A stretch of DNA of 64,000 nt from CALECP01 sp964389925 (GCA_964389925.1 CAYMGE010000023.1:3361-67360); one strand, 5' to 3'. Shown: positions 42,174-50,674, counted from the first letter of the stretch. Notes: generated by a model not told the origin, from the sequence alone. Translations and numbers: made by a program.

Positions 42174-43068
42174 TTATTCTCTCCACTAGCGTTTTGTAGA
42201 CATTTGTTGCAGGAAACTCACGCCATTCACTCCGTTTGAAGATCTCTATATCGTTTGAGGTTACCTCAGCGACTTTTCGATCACGTAGCACTGTTGCTGA
42301 AACAGTGCTAGCTCTGTACCATTCCTTCGACGGCTTTTGCATTGATTTGTCATATCTTTGCTGATTTACCAAAGAAGCTGGCGTACTGATGTGAATTTTG
42401 ATCTCAATTCCGACCATTTGTGCTTTTTGCACGTCTGTTGTGTATCGGTCTACCATAGTTTTGCTGAGGCAGCCGAGTTTGTTAGATGGAATGGTCATAT
42501 CCGCCATATAGGAAATTGGATGCAAAATTGCGTTGGGCGGATGGTTAATAGGGAAGGCAAAGCGAGTTGCAACGCTGCCGGATTTTTCTGCTAGTAGAGA
42601 GTTGAGGCTAGATTTGCTGTTGTCGAGGGTGGCATGCACGAATCTATCAGCGACTCGCCCATCGGCATTGGCAAAAATTTGTAGATTAGATAGTGACCAC
42701 AGGGCAGAGCGTGTCAGACCTTCTAATGTGCTATCGGCCGAATCTATCGCCTCATGGATAGATTGCGGGTTTATCAGTTGCTCATTGTCATCCTCAGTTG
42801 ATAAGTCATCATGAGCATGGGGACAAATCCCCTGTGCATCGAGATTAGCGAGTTTTACTTGTCCCATTACAGAATCATTTTTACGATCTAACGTTACAAT
42901 TTCATTCTCGTCTGATTGTTCCGCAGGTGCGAGCAATTGCCACGATAAATTATCTGTTTGATGCTTGTCAACATCTAGCATAATAGCTATCGTCTTCGCC
43001 ACGCTACTCATACAATTTATGATAGCATTAATGCGATTGAGCGTTCGTCTCGGTGTTTTATTTACCAT
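42163..43068 (-). CDS. Degenerate ParA-like protein without Walker A
   Basis: 301 residues from the ATG at 43068. I align it with the intact ParA at 37160. The N-terminal MVNKTPRRTLNRINAIINCMS takes the place of VVNRKGGVGKTTTAINLAHG, so the P-loop lysines and glycines are gone. IAIMLDVDKHQTDN matches LLIDLDPQGNCS, AFPINHPPNAIL matches IIIDCPPSLDAL, and the end FPATNVYKTLVERI matches APAKAYWAVVERV. It should not bind or hydrolyse ATP. The open frame and the kept overlap with an RHH gene argue against simple decay. The alignment is by eye at low identity. Confidence 0.55.
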   Translation of the reverse strand: MVNKTPRRTLNRINAIINCMSSVAKTIAIMLDVDKHQTDNLSWQLLAPAEQSDENEIVTLDRKNDSVMGQVKLANLDAQGICPHAHDDLSTEDDNEQLINPQSIHEAIDSADSTLEGLTRSALWSLSNLQIFANADGRVADRFVHATLDNSKSSLNSLLAEKSGSVATRFAFPINHPPNAILHPISYMADMTIPSNKLGCLSKTMVDRYTTDVQKAQMVGIEIKIHISTPASLVNQQRYDKSMQKPSKEWYRASTVSATVLRDRKVAEVTSNDIEIFKRSEWREFPATNVYKTLVERINDG

Positions 43069-43102
43069 AAGTCCAATGAATCTAATCTCGTATGAATGTG
43101 TA

Positions 43103-43158
43103 GTATACAAACTCACTCATAACCGACAAGTGAGGACGGGCGGTTTTCACTTGTATAC
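43103..43158. promoter_or_regulatory. Inverted repeat GTATACAA...TTGTATAC upstream of the ParA-like gene
   Basis: GTATACAA (43103-43110) and TTGTATAC (43151-43158) are perfect arms 40 nt apart, with ACTCACTCA and AAGTGAGG between them. ACTCA/TGAGT words also occur in the heptads before parA at 38053-38121. Likely the RHH operator; not tested. Confidence 0.45.
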
Positions 43159-43235
43159 AGAGTGTGTTCAAGCTACTTTTCACAAAATAGTTGCCTGATT
43201 AGCTGTATATTCTCACAGTGAGCTGCCGTTTTTGT

Positions 43236-43263
43236 TTGACAATCAAACCGCATCTGTTACCAT
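43236..43263 (+). promoter_or_regulatory. Promoter of the arg attenuator
   Basis: TTGACA (43236-43241), a 16-nt spacer and TACCAT (43258-43263). Transcription would start near 43270, only a few bases before the leader-peptide ATG at 43274, and no Shine-Dalgarno is present. The leader is therefore probably translated from a leaderless RNA. Confidence 0.55.
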
Positions 43264-43273
43264 TACCGTCATT

Positions 43274-43333
43274 ATGTTTTTTCAGCTAGTAGTTCGCCGT
43301 ATCCGACGCCGACCGAACCAGACCCACGTCTGA
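43274..43333 (+). CDS. Arginine leader peptide MFFQLVVRRIRRRPNQTHV
   Basis: 19 codons with five Arg codons in a run of six (CGC CGT ATC CGA CGC CGA, 43295-43312), ending in TGA at 43331-43333. It precedes argC and an intrinsic terminator. The stop codon lies within GTCTGACG (43328-43335), the exact complement of the terminator's 5' arm. This is the layout of a ribosome-mediated transcription attenuator: the ribosome stalls at Arg codons when charged tRNA-Arg is scarce. It is not known from this sequence whether it is expressed. Confidence 0.75.
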   Translation: MFFQLVVRRIRRRPNQTHV

Positions 43334-43412
43334 CGATGGTTGTTGTCTAGCGAACGATAGCGTTTATCAATCATTTTGCCCGTCAGACCAATGTTGTTTG
43401 ACGGGCTTTTTT
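43328..43412 (+). promoter_or_regulatory. Arg attenuator: antiterminator and terminator arms
   Basis: The terminator is GCCCGTCA (43378-43385) with TGACGGGC (43399-43406) followed by T6. The antiterminator is GTCTGACG (43328-43335) pairing perfectly with CGTCAGAC (43381-43388), so the two structures exclude each other. A further upstream pairing GTTCGC/GCGAAC joins the Arg-codon region to the sequence after the leader stop. argC follows 56 nt later. Confidence 0.75.
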
Positions 43413-43467
43413 GTTGTCTAGTTTCAGCAACGAAGCCCTTTTAAGGAACTTCGTCGCTCTGAAAGAT

Positions 43468-44466
43468 ATGATTCGAGCAGGTATTTTTGGTGCAACAGGG
43501 TATGCGGGCGCAGAGTTGGTCAAGTTGTTGATGCGCCACTCTGCTGTTGAAATTGTTTTTGCAACGTCACATTCATTTGCGGGGAAGCGACTGAGTGATC
43601 TCTATCCAACTGCGCCAGCCATGACGCTGATTTCGGCCGACTCAGTAGACTTCTCAAAAATAGACGTTGCCTTTTTGTGCCTCCCACATGCCGCTGCCGC
43701 CCCAACCGCAGTCAAAGCGCTCGACGCAGGCGTGCGCGTCGTTGACCTGAGCGCAGATTTTCGCATCAAGGATGTTGCGACGTATGAAAAATGGTATGGC
43801 GTGACACATCCTGCGCCAGAATTGCTAGATGAGGCCGTTTATGGACTGACAGAAATTGCACGCGAAAAATTAGTGGATGCGCGATTGGTGGCGACACCGG
43901 GCTGTTATCCAACCAGTATGCTGCTTGGAACGCGCCCATTGTTGGAGGCGGGTGTTGTGACAGGCACGATTATCGCTGATAGCAAGTCTGGTGTGAGTGG
44001 GGCGGGGCGCAAACCTTCGATGACGACGCACTTTGTCGAAATTGGCACAAATCTGATGCCATACAAAATTGGTCAGGCACATCGGCATTTGCCAGAAACC
44101 CGGCAGGTAATGAAATGGTTTGACCCAAACGCGCCTGATTTGATCTTTTCACCACATCTGATTCCGATTCCGCGCGGGTTGTTGAGTACGATGTATGTGC
44201 CAGTTTCGGCCGATGCTCCCCCCATCCAGCAACTCTACGAACAGATGTACGCCAATGAACCGCTCGTTGACGTTCTCCCCGCTGGTCAAATCGCCACCAT
44301 CGCCCATGCCGCCAACACAAATAAATGTGTCATCTCGATACAGGTTGTTGGCAACATCGCTGTCGTCGTCTCCGTGATTGACAATTTAGGCAAAGGGGCG
44401 GCCGGTCAAGCGTTGCAGAATATGAACGTCGTGTTCGGATGTGAGGAGACGGAGGGCTTGCTCTGA
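43468..44466 (+). CDS. argC: N-acetyl-gamma-glutamyl-phosphate reductase
   Basis: 332 residues from the ATG at 43468 (MIRAGIFGATGYAGAELVKLL); the open frame from 43411 would run through the attenuator terminator region. NADP-binding GATGYAG, catalytic Cys in ATPGCYPTSMLLG and the SKSGVSGAGRKP block identify ArgC, the third step of arginine synthesis from glutamate. It is the first enzyme gene behind the arginine leader peptide and shares a base with the next start (TGATG). Confidence 0.95.
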   Translation: MIRAGIFGATGYAGAELVKLLMRHSAVEIVFATSHSFAGKRLSDLYPTAPAMTLISADSVDFSKIDVAFLCLPHAAAAPTAVKALDAGVRVVDLSADFRIKDVATYEKWYGVTHPAPELLDEAVYGLTEIAREKLVDARLVATPGCYPTSMLLGTRPLLEAGVVTGTIIADSKSGVSGAGRKPSMTTHFVEIGTNLMPYKIGQAHRHLPETRQVMKWFDPNAPDLIFSPHLIPIPRGLLSTMYVPVSADAPPIQQLYEQMYANEPLVDVLPAGQIATIAHAANTNKCVISIQVVGNIAVVVSVIDNLGKGAAGQALQNMNVVFGCEETEGLL

Positions 44467-44924
44467 TGTCACTTTCTATACGACAGGTTGCACTCGACAA
44501 CCCTGATGCGCTTGCCCTCATCGCTGCCCTCAACGCCGATTTGTGGGAACGCTATCCTGAAAGTCAGGTCGAGTATGCGGCGGGGAATGTGTTGCCGGCC
44601 GATGCAACGCTGGTCGTCGCCTATCTTGATGATGTCGCAGTGGGATGTGGCGCGTTTAAGCCTTTTGATGCTCAGACGGTGGAGATTAAACGCATGTATA
44701 CAGACCCAACCGCACGCGGAAAAGGAGTCGCCACAGCAATTCTGGCAAAATTGGAGGAACTGGGGATTGCGACAGGCCACACAATGGCTGTTTTAGAAAC
44801 GGGCAATCGACAACTCGAAGCGGTGCGTCTATATCAGAAATTGGGATTTCAACGGTGTGACTGTTTTGGTATGTATGCAGACATGCCGTTGAGCCAGTGC
44901 TATGAAAAAGTTCTGAGCGGTTAG
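44466..44924 (+). CDS. GNAT acetyltransferase inside the arg operon
   Basis: 152 residues with the acetyl-CoA-binding loop RMYTDPTARGKGVATAIL (about 78-95) and LETGNRQLEAVRLYQKLGFQRC of GNAT motif B. Being coupled to argC (TGATG) and lying before argB suggests a link to arginine metabolism, for example acetyl transfer to glutamate or detoxification of an intermediate. A better argA candidate exists at 51943, and the substrate is unknown. Confidence 0.82.
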   Translation: MSLSIRQVALDNPDALALIAALNADLWERYPESQVEYAAGNVLPADATLVVAYLDDVAVGCGAFKPFDAQTVEIKRMYTDPTARGKGVATAILAKLEELGIATGHTMAVLETGNRQLEAVRLYQKLGFQRCDCFGMYADMPLSQCYEKVLSG

Positions 44925-44983
44925 ATATGAATACAGCGTGTAAACATCATTAGGTTCAGGTTGAGTGCAAGTGAGTTCAATTT

Positions 44984-45730
44984 ATGCGAGTATTGAAAGT
45001 TGGTGGCAATGAGCTAGACGATAAGCTCTTTTTACAAAAGTTGGTGAAGGCTGTTGCGACAATTCAGCAGCAAGAATCGGTTATAATCGTGCATGGCGGC
45101 GGCCGAGCCATCGCAGAAATGCACACCGAGCTAAAATTGCCAATTCGCAAGATAGATGGATTGCGCGTGACGAGTTCGCGCTCGCTCGAACTTGCCGAGA
45201 TGGTGTTGTCGGGCAAAGCGAATAAGCTATTGGTTCGCGCACTCTTGGCGGCTGGGGTCGATGCGTTGGGCATTAGCGGTGTTGATGGCGGGTTGCTCGT
45301 GGCACAGCGCAAGGTGCATCCAACGGCCGATCTTGGCTATGTGGGTGAGATTGTCGATGTGCGGACAGATGTGATCGAGCGATTGATTGCGGCTGGCTTT
45401 GTGCCGATTGTGTCACCGATTTCGGCCGACGCATCCCACACCCAACATTACAACATCAACGCCGACGAAGCCGCCACCGCACTTGCCGCCGCGCTCAAGG
45501 CCGATCTGCTCGATTTTATCTCCAACGTTCCCGGCATTTTGCATAATAAGACAGTTATCCCGACGCTTTCTGCAATAGAAGCCGCTTCCTATATAGAAGA
45601 GGGCGTAATTCACAGCGGCATGATCCCGAAAGTGAAGGCAGCATTGGCGGCGTTGGATGCAGGGGTAACGCGGACGCGGATCGGGAACGTGGATGGATTA
45701 TTGACGGGCGGCGGAACGATTTTTATGTAG
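44984..45730 (+). CDS. argB: Acetylglutamate kinase
   Basis: 248 residues of the amino acid kinase fold: KVGGNELDD at the N-terminus, IIVHGGGRAIAEMH, GLRVTSSRSLELAEMVLSGKANK and NINADEAATALAAALKADLLDFISNVPGIL, as in ArgB. It phosphorylates N-acetylglutamate (second step). The paralogous LysZ acts on LysW-bound substrates, but no LysW gene is near and the arginine leader upstream favours ArgB. It lies 59 nt after the GNAT gene. Confidence 0.9.
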   Translation: MRVLKVGGNELDDKLFLQKLVKAVATIQQQESVIIVHGGGRAIAEMHTELKLPIRKIDGLRVTSSRSLELAEMVLSGKANKLLVRALLAAGVDALGISGVDGGLLVAQRKVHPTADLGYVGEIVDVRTDVIERLIAAGFVPIVSPISADASHTQHYNINADEAATALAAALKADLLDFISNVPGILHNKTVIPTLSAIEAASYIEEGVIHSGMIPKVKAALAALDAGVTRTRIGNVDGLLTGGGTIFM

Positions 45731-45754
45731 CGATGGGATTCATCCCGTCGTTTT
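45731..45754 (+). terminator. Probable terminator after argB
   Basis: CGATGGGA and TCCCGTCG pair (one G-U) with loop TTCA, followed by TTTT. A second hairpin, CGGGAA/TTCCCG, is at 45774-45789 without a U-tract. Confidence 0.55.
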
Positions 45755-45807
45755 CGATACGTAGCAGGTAGCACGGGAATTTATTCCCGAAGACCAATAG
45801 GTAAAAC

Positions 45808-46623
45808 ATGCAAGTACAAGATTTATACATATACCCGGTGAAATCCTGCACGGGGATTCGGTTGGACTCGGCCGACCTCACCCCCACCGGCCTTAAACAC
45901 GACCGCGAATTTGTCATCACAAAACCCGATGGCATGTTCATCACCCAGCGACAATTTCCGCGTTTGGCTCTCATTGAGCCACAATTCGATGGCGAAACGC
46001 TAACGCTCGATGCCCCTGAGATGGAAACAGTTCGCATCGTCAAGAATGAAAGCGAGAATATCCAATTTGTCACCGTTTGGGGCAGCATCGTTTTGGCGGC
46101 CGATCAAGGAGATGAGGTCGCAGCATGGCTCAAGACGTATCTTGGCGCAGAGTTGCGGCTGTTTGGGATGTGCGAGGCGACACATCGGCCGATCAACCCC
46201 GCCTTTGCCCGCAATCCCGATGATGTCGTCAGCTTTGCCGATGGGTATGCGACGTTGCTGATTTCACAGGCTTCGCTGGATGGGTTGAATGAGAGGCTTG
46301 AGAGCGGGGTGGGGATGGAGCGATTTCGGCCGAATGTCGTCGTCAGCGGCGCAACCCCCCACGCAGAGGATTACTGGAAAGAGCTACAAATCGGCGACAT
46401 CCCATTTAGCGGAGTCAAGCTATGCGCCCGCTGTGCCATCCCCGCCATCGATCAACAAACGGCTATCATGGGCAAAGAGCCCAACCGCACCCTCGCCACC
46501 TATCGCCGCCACGAACGCGGCGTAATGTTCGGCATGAACCTCGTCCACCACACACTCGGCACACTCAAAATCGGCGACCCCGTCGTCGTCGCAGAACAAC
46601 ACCCAACGTTGAGCGGACTTTAG
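45808..46623 (+). CDS. MOSC-domain protein (YcbX-like)
   Basis: 271 residues: an N-terminal MOSC_N beta-barrel (LYIYPVKSCTGIRLDSADLT, FVITKPDGMFITQRQFPRL) and a C-terminal MOSC domain (RFRPNVVVSGATPHAEDYWKELQIG, FSGVKLCARCAIPAID). The Cys in LCARC is the usual molybdenum-cofactor ligand. Members such as YcbX and mARC reduce N-hydroxylated compounds. It is rightward like the arg genes but separated from argB by hairpins, so it probably has its own expression. Confidence 0.88.
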   Translation: MQVQDLYIYPVKSCTGIRLDSADLTPTGLKHDREFVITKPDGMFITQRQFPRLALIEPQFDGETLTLDAPEMETVRIVKNESENIQFVTVWGSIVLAADQGDEVAAWLKTYLGAELRLFGMCEATHRPINPAFARNPDDVVSFADGYATLLISQASLDGLNERLESGVGMERFRPNVVVSGATPHAEDYWKELQIGDIPFSGVKLCARCAIPAIDQQTAIMGKEPNRTLATYRRHERGVMFGMNLVHHTLGTLKIGDPVVVAEQHPTLSGL

Positions 46624-46686
46624 TCTGCTCCGACACAGAACAGGCTAAAGCCCGTTCAACATCGTTCTTTAACAATTGAATTTACA

Positions 46687-47514
46687 TTATTTTGCGAGGG
46701 TGTTGATTTCGGCCGAATTCAACCCAACAACCGCAGCAATCTGCTCAACTGACATCGTTCCCAACGCCAACAGATTGCGAGCCGTTTCGCGTTTCCCTTC
46801 AGCAAGACCTTTGGCAAGACCTTTAGCAAGACCTCTTGCCTCACCCTCAGTGACAGCTTCTTGTTTGACCAGTTCGTAACTATACTCGTCAAACATACGT
46901 GCGCGTTCTTCGGGGGTAATCATGTCTTTGGCGATGTGGTCGAAGATGCGTCGGACTTGCGGGTTCTCATATTGAGACTCATCGATTTCCTCGTCAAGGC
47001 TATCTTGAATCGCCCGCAGCCATTCTTGAAAACGGGCTGGTGTGTTCTCATCGAGATATTTGGGGCAGATGTAGATGATCTTGTGGTCGATCTCGCCAAG
47101 TGGGCGACCCGACAGTGTCTTAGGATCAAAATCGATCACCGAAACGTCTGTTTTATGACGATCACCGAGCGTCAGGACGACGATTGTGAAAACTTTGAGC
47201 TTGGGGCGGTAATCTTGGGCGTTTGCCACTTGTTGTAAAATCGCAGCGCAGTGATAGTGCAGGAAGCGATGGTAATGGTCGCGGAAGCGCTCATGTTGAA
47301 TATCGACGATGATGCGGTTCTCAGTGTCTTCGGCGTAGAGGTCGTATTTAGTCGCCACATAGCCGACCAGTGGATCAAAAGATTTTTCCGTTTCGACCTC
47401 ATTGATCTTGATCTCAACACCGACAACATCGCGCACAAAGGCCGTGAAAATTTCGGGGTCGCAAAATGCCTTCTTGAAGACAACCCCATAGCGGAGGGAG
47501 GCAACTTGTTTCAT
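46687..47514 (-). CDS. Rpn/PD-(D/E)XK nuclease-family transposase-like protein
   Basis: 275 residues beginning LRYGVVFKKAFCDPEIFTAFVRDVVG, then KYDLYAEDTENRIIVDIQHERFRDHYHRFLHYH. The D...IQ(H/E) pattern matches the PD-(D/E)XK active site of the PDDEXK_2/Rpn group, often annotated as transposase. The C-terminus has GLAKGLAKGLAEG repeats and VEQIAAVVGLNSAEIN, a helix-turn-helix-like end. These proteins stimulate recA-independent DNA exchange in E. coli (RpnA family). It is leftward, against the surrounding arg genes. Confidence 0.85.
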   Translation of the reverse strand: MKQVASLRYGVVFKKAFCDPEIFTAFVRDVVGVEIKINEVETEKSFDPLVGYVATKYDLYAEDTENRIIVDIQHERFRDHYHRFLHYHCAAILQQVANAQDYRPKLKVFTIVVLTLGDRHKTDVSVIDFDPKTLSGRPLGEIDHKIIYICPKYLDENTPARFQEWLRAIQDSLDEEIDESQYENPQVRRIFDHIAKDMITPEERARMFDEYSYELVKQEAVTEGEARGLAKGLAKGLAEGKRETARNLLALGTMSVEQIAAVVGLNSAEINTLAK

Positions 47515-47604
47515 GCGCTAAATTGTAGCATACGCCTGTCGGTTGGGGTTCCAGCCCGACTGACACTGAGCTATAATCGCCTCAAACCACAAAGGAGTTG
47601 TTAG

Positions 47605-48753
47605 ATGCTTCCAATTGAGTTTGTTATCGCATTGGCAGGTGCTGGGCTTATCGCCTTTCTATTTGCAATCGACTGGTCACACTTGATCAGAGAGACCCCA
47701 CCCCAGCTAACAAAATTTCAAAGAATCGTTTGTTTTGCCTTTGCTTTGGGCTGCTTTATGGTCGTTGGTTTCAACCTAATTGACCGGGCGCAAGATGGAG
47801 ATGATGATACGCAGACATCTGCTCCAGCTACTGCTACTTTGCCAGCCGAGGTCTTTCCCCTCCCGTCACCCTCACAAACATTGATACCAACCCTGCCAGC
47901 GGACGTGGTTGTGCCAACATCGACACCAACGCTAGAGACACGACGTATTGCCGACAAAGATGGCATGGTGCAGTTGCTTGTCCCAGAGGGCGTTTTCCGC
48001 ATGGGCAGCACAGAGGATGAAATAACAGCTGCCTGTGAACAGTTTGAAGAAATTTATCCTGATAGAAGTTGTGATCGTGATTGGTTTTCATATGAAACAC
48101 CCGCCCACAATGTCTTTTTGAGCAGTTTCTGGATTGACGAAACGGAAGTGACAAATGCACAGTACCGTCTCTGTGTTGAGGCAGGCAATTGCACCCTCCC
48201 TGACCCGCTAACATATTACAACGATGACACTTATACCAATCATCCCGTCGGTCACGTCAACTGGCATCAGGCAACAGCGTACTGTGAATGGGCTGGGCGT
48301 GCGTTGCCGACCGAAGCACAATGGGAAAAAGCGGCACGCGGCACAGAACACCTGCTCTATCCATGGGGCGACCAGTTCGATGGCACAAAGGTAAACTACT
48401 GTGATTCGAATTGCACAAACTCTTGGGCAGATAAGATGACGAGTGATGGTTATGAGAGAACCGCCCCTGTTGGAAGTTTTCCTGAGGGAGCCAGCCCTTA
48501 TGGTGCGCTCGATATGGGAGGCAATGTTTGGGAATGGGTTGCCGATTGGTACGATAGCGACTATTATCAGACCCAAACGACACTCGCTGAGAATCCAACT
48601 GGACCAGATAATGGACAGTATAAGGTGCTGCGTGGGGGCGCGTGGGACAGCTACATTTACGACGTTCGTGCCGCCTACCGCGGCGACTTCGCGCCGTCCT
48701 ACAGTTACTACTTCGTTGGGGTCCGGTGCGTCCAGGCTGTACAGACTCCCTAA
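47605..48753 (+). CDS. SUMF1/FGE-sulfatase-domain membrane protein
   Basis: 382 residues, with AAAGGAG before the ATG at 47605. Two N-terminal hydrophobic helices (FVIALAGAGLIAFLFAI; FAFALGCFMVVGFNL) are followed by a Thr/Pro-rich linker and a C-terminal SUMF1 domain: FRMGSTEDEITAAC, ETPAHNVFLSSFWIDETEVTNAQY, HPVGHVNWHQATAYCEWAGRALPTEAQWEKAARG, GNVWEWVADWYDSDYY and RGGAWDSY, ending FVGVRC. True formylglycine-generating enzymes need a specific Cys pair; most bacterial SUMF1 proteins are binding or unknown proteins, and I cannot assign activity. It is probably exported and membrane-tethered. Confidence 0.87.
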   Translation: MLPIEFVIALAGAGLIAFLFAIDWSHLIRETPPQLTKFQRIVCFAFALGCFMVVGFNLIDRAQDGDDDTQTSAPATATLPAEVFPLPSPSQTLIPTLPADVVVPTSTPTLETRRIADKDGMVQLLVPEGVFRMGSTEDEITAACEQFEEIYPDRSCDRDWFSYETPAHNVFLSSFWIDETEVTNAQYRLCVEAGNCTLPDPLTYYNDDTYTNHPVGHVNWHQATAYCEWAGRALPTEAQWEKAARGTEHLLYPWGDQFDGTKVNYCDSNCTNSWADKMTSDGYERTAPVGSFPEGASPYGALDMGGNVWEWVADWYDSDYYQTQTTLAENPTGPDNGQYKVLRGGAWDSYIYDVRAAYRGDFAPSYSYYFVGVRCVQAVQTP

Positions 48754-48835
48754 TTCTGTTTGCTGTCTTTCTGAATGCTGTTCTTCTGAATGGGGTTTCC
48801 CCAACAGTTCCAATGATTCCCTGCTCTCGCTTGTT

Positions 48836-49858
48836 ATGACAGTTCACCACCCACACGACCATTTCTTCCGTGAAAGTTTTCGCAAATTACGAATCATTCG
48901 CGGTTTCCTGCGCGAGTATTTGCCTCCTACCCTATTGAACCAAATCGATTTAGATACACTCATCTTAGAGGATGGCAGCTACATCGACGAAGAACTGCGA
49001 ATGCACCAAACGGACATTCTCTATCGCGTGCAGATGATCGATGGCAAATCGCTCTGGCTGTATCTCCTGTTCGATCACAAAAGCGCACCAGATCGCTGGG
49101 TCATTTTGCAACTACTGCGCTACATGGTCAAAATCTGGGAAGATAGCAAACCGAGACGCAAAACCGAATTTCTCAAACCGATACTGCCACTGGTTGTCTA
49201 TCATGGCGAACAAAAATGGAAGCTGGCAACAGACATGCACACGTTATTCGATGAGTTGCCAGAACTCTTGCAGCCATACACCCCACAGTTCAACTACCAA
49301 CTACACGACTTTTCCTACCGCTCAGATGTTGAAATCAAAGGTGAACTGTGGACGCGAGTGTGTTTGCTGACGCTGCGAACTATTTTTGACCCACGCCTGC
49401 ATAACTTGTTGCCACACCTGATCGACCTCATCTTCCGTTTAAGTGAGCAAGAGACGGGACTGGATTACATCTACACAATTTTGTACTATTTAAGTGTGGC
49501 GACAGACCGCGTCGATAAAGAGACAATGAAGCAACTTTTGCTAGAGCAAGGCGAGCAAGGAGCGCGACAAATGGCAACTTTAGCACAACAGTGGATCGAA
49601 GAAGGCATTGAAAAGAGGGCTAGAGAGGAACGCGCCCGCCTCCGCATCATACTCATTCGTCTGTTGCGACGACATAGCCTCGTGACAGCGAGTGAACTGT
49701 TGGACTTGTCAATCGAGGAGGTGCAAGCGTTGCAAGCCGAAATCGATCAAGTCACTCACTTACTGGAAAATCACAACGTCGCTCAGGTAAGTCAACTAAC
49801 AAATTTGTCCATTGAAACTATCTCACGTTTGCGCGACGAATTAGCAAAAGATGGCTAA
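48836..49858 (+). CDS. Rpn-family (YhgA-like) PD-(D/E)XK nuclease
   Basis: 340 residues from the ATG at 48836; upstream in-frame codons from 48443 overlap the SUMF1 gene out of frame and are rejected. Blocks: HPHDHFFRESFRKLRIIRGFLREYLP, LRMHQTDILYRVQMIDGKSLWLYLLFDHKSAPD and VILQLLRYMVKIWE, then LPLVVYHGE. These match the Transposase_31/YhgA family, the Rpn group that promotes recombination. The C-terminal 100 residues are helical and repetitive (LLDLSIEEVQAL; VSQLTNLSIETI). It is the second Rpn-type gene in 3 kb. Confidence 0.85.
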   Translation: MTVHHPHDHFFRESFRKLRIIRGFLREYLPPTLLNQIDLDTLILEDGSYIDEELRMHQTDILYRVQMIDGKSLWLYLLFDHKSAPDRWVILQLLRYMVKIWEDSKPRRKTEFLKPILPLVVYHGEQKWKLATDMHTLFDELPELLQPYTPQFNYQLHDFSYRSDVEIKGELWTRVCLLTLRTIFDPRLHNLLPHLIDLIFRLSEQETGLDYIYTILYYLSVATDRVDKETMKQLLLEQGEQGARQMATLAQQWIEEGIEKRAREERARLRIILIRLLRRHSLVTASELLDLSIEEVQALQAEIDQVTHLLENHNVAQVSQLTNLSIETISRLRDELAKDG

Positions 49859-49861
49859 CTG

Positions 49862-49914
49862 TAGGGTAGGCTGTTAGCCTGCCCAAGTGACAATCTATCC
49901 TACATTACCTCATC
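49862..49914 (+). terminator. Compound hairpin after the Rpn gene
   Basis: An outer stem TGTAGGGTAG...CTATCCTACA (9 of 10 pairs) overlaps an inner GGGTAGGCT/AGCCTGCCC hairpin. There is no strong U-tract; it may be a 3'-end hairpin. Confidence 0.4.
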
Positions 49915-50041
49915 TGGATTGGGGGAAAGTCTCACATGTTGCCACCTCAATGATGGCTTACCATCCATTGAACACTTTTACTTCTAAAGGTGTGCTAAAA
50001 TTAGCTAACTTAGCTAAAGTCACTTTGAACTGAGGTCAACA

Positions 50042-50347
50042 ATGCTTACACAACGACAATTTGCACGAAAGACAATTTCATCAACGGAAGCGAGCAATCG
50101 CTTTGGAACGATGCTTGCGGAAGTAGAGAAGGGGGAGAGCCTATTTGTCGTCACTCGCATGGGAAAGCCGCGAGGAGTGATGATTGGTATTGAGCAATTC
50201 CGTGAAATAATTGAGATGCTTGAATCAATAGATGAAGCAAATGACAATGATTTCATGACTGGTTTGCTTGAGGCACAGAAAGACATTCAGGCAGGACGAA
50301 CATTGACACTGGCAGAATTTGACGAGGTATTTGGTTTCAATGGATGA
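50042..50347 (+). CDS. Phd/YefM-type antitoxin
   Basis: 101 residues. The N-terminal region KTISSTEASNRFGTMLAEVEKGESLFVVTRMGKPRGVMIGIEQF is the Phd/YefM DNA-binding fold, and the acidic C-terminal part (EAQKDIQAGRTLTLAEFDEVFG) is the usual toxin-wrapping tail. It should neutralise the downstream RelE-type toxin and repress the pair's promoter. It overlaps the toxin start by 8 nt. A run of TTAGCTAA-like repeats (AAATTAGCTAACTTAGCTAAAG, about 49998) just upstream may be its operator. Confidence 0.88.
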   Translation: MLTQRQFARKTISSTEASNRFGTMLAEVEKGESLFVVTRMGKPRGVMIGIEQFREIIEMLESIDEANDNDFMTGLLEAQKDIQAGRTLTLAEFDEVFGFNG

Positions 50348-50609
50348 ACAAACATCAGATTATACGTTTGTTATTGCCAAACGATTTGTCAAGGATTTCA
50401 GAAAGCTAACAAAAACAGATCAAAAGTGTGTACGCGAGTCGATGGACAAGATACTGCTGAACCCATTGGCAGGCCGTAAGGTGAAAAATGCGGAGATAGG
50501 TCAATATCGCTGGCGTGTTGGTAATTTACGTGTGCGTTATGATGTCATTGAGTTTGAAATTCATCTCCTGCGTGTCATCAAGCGCGAGGATGTCTATCGT
50601 AAATTTTGA
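50340..50609 (+). CDS. RelE/ParE-type toxin
   Basis: 89 residues from the ATG at 50340 (MDEQTSDYTFVIAKRFVKDF); the frame is open from 50319 but inside the antitoxin gene. FVKDFRKLTKTDQKCVRESMDKILLNPLAGRKVKNAEIGQYRWRVGNLRVRYDV is the RelE/YafQ pattern, and HLLRVIKREDVYRKF closes it. RelE toxins cleave mRNA at the ribosome. The 8-nt overlap with the antitoxin is typical of type II pairs. Confidence 0.88.
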   Translation: MDEQTSDYTFVIAKRFVKDFRKLTKTDQKCVRESMDKILLNPLAGRKVKNAEIGQYRWRVGNLRVRYDVIEFEIHLLRVIKREDVYRKF

Positions 50610-50674
50610 TGATTTCTAAATCTAACCACTCCCCTGATTGATTTCCCCATATTTTTGCAAAATTAAATACGAAT

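Noticed and set aside
44984..45730. Amino-acid kinase called as LysZ of a LysW-dependent pathway
   Set aside because: No LysW gene is near, and the upstream leader peptide is arginine-rich, so ArgB is preferred.
48443..48835. 5' extension of the second Rpn gene over the SUMF1 gene
   Set aside because: The sequence is a shadow of the SUMF1 coding frame. The family start is at 48836.
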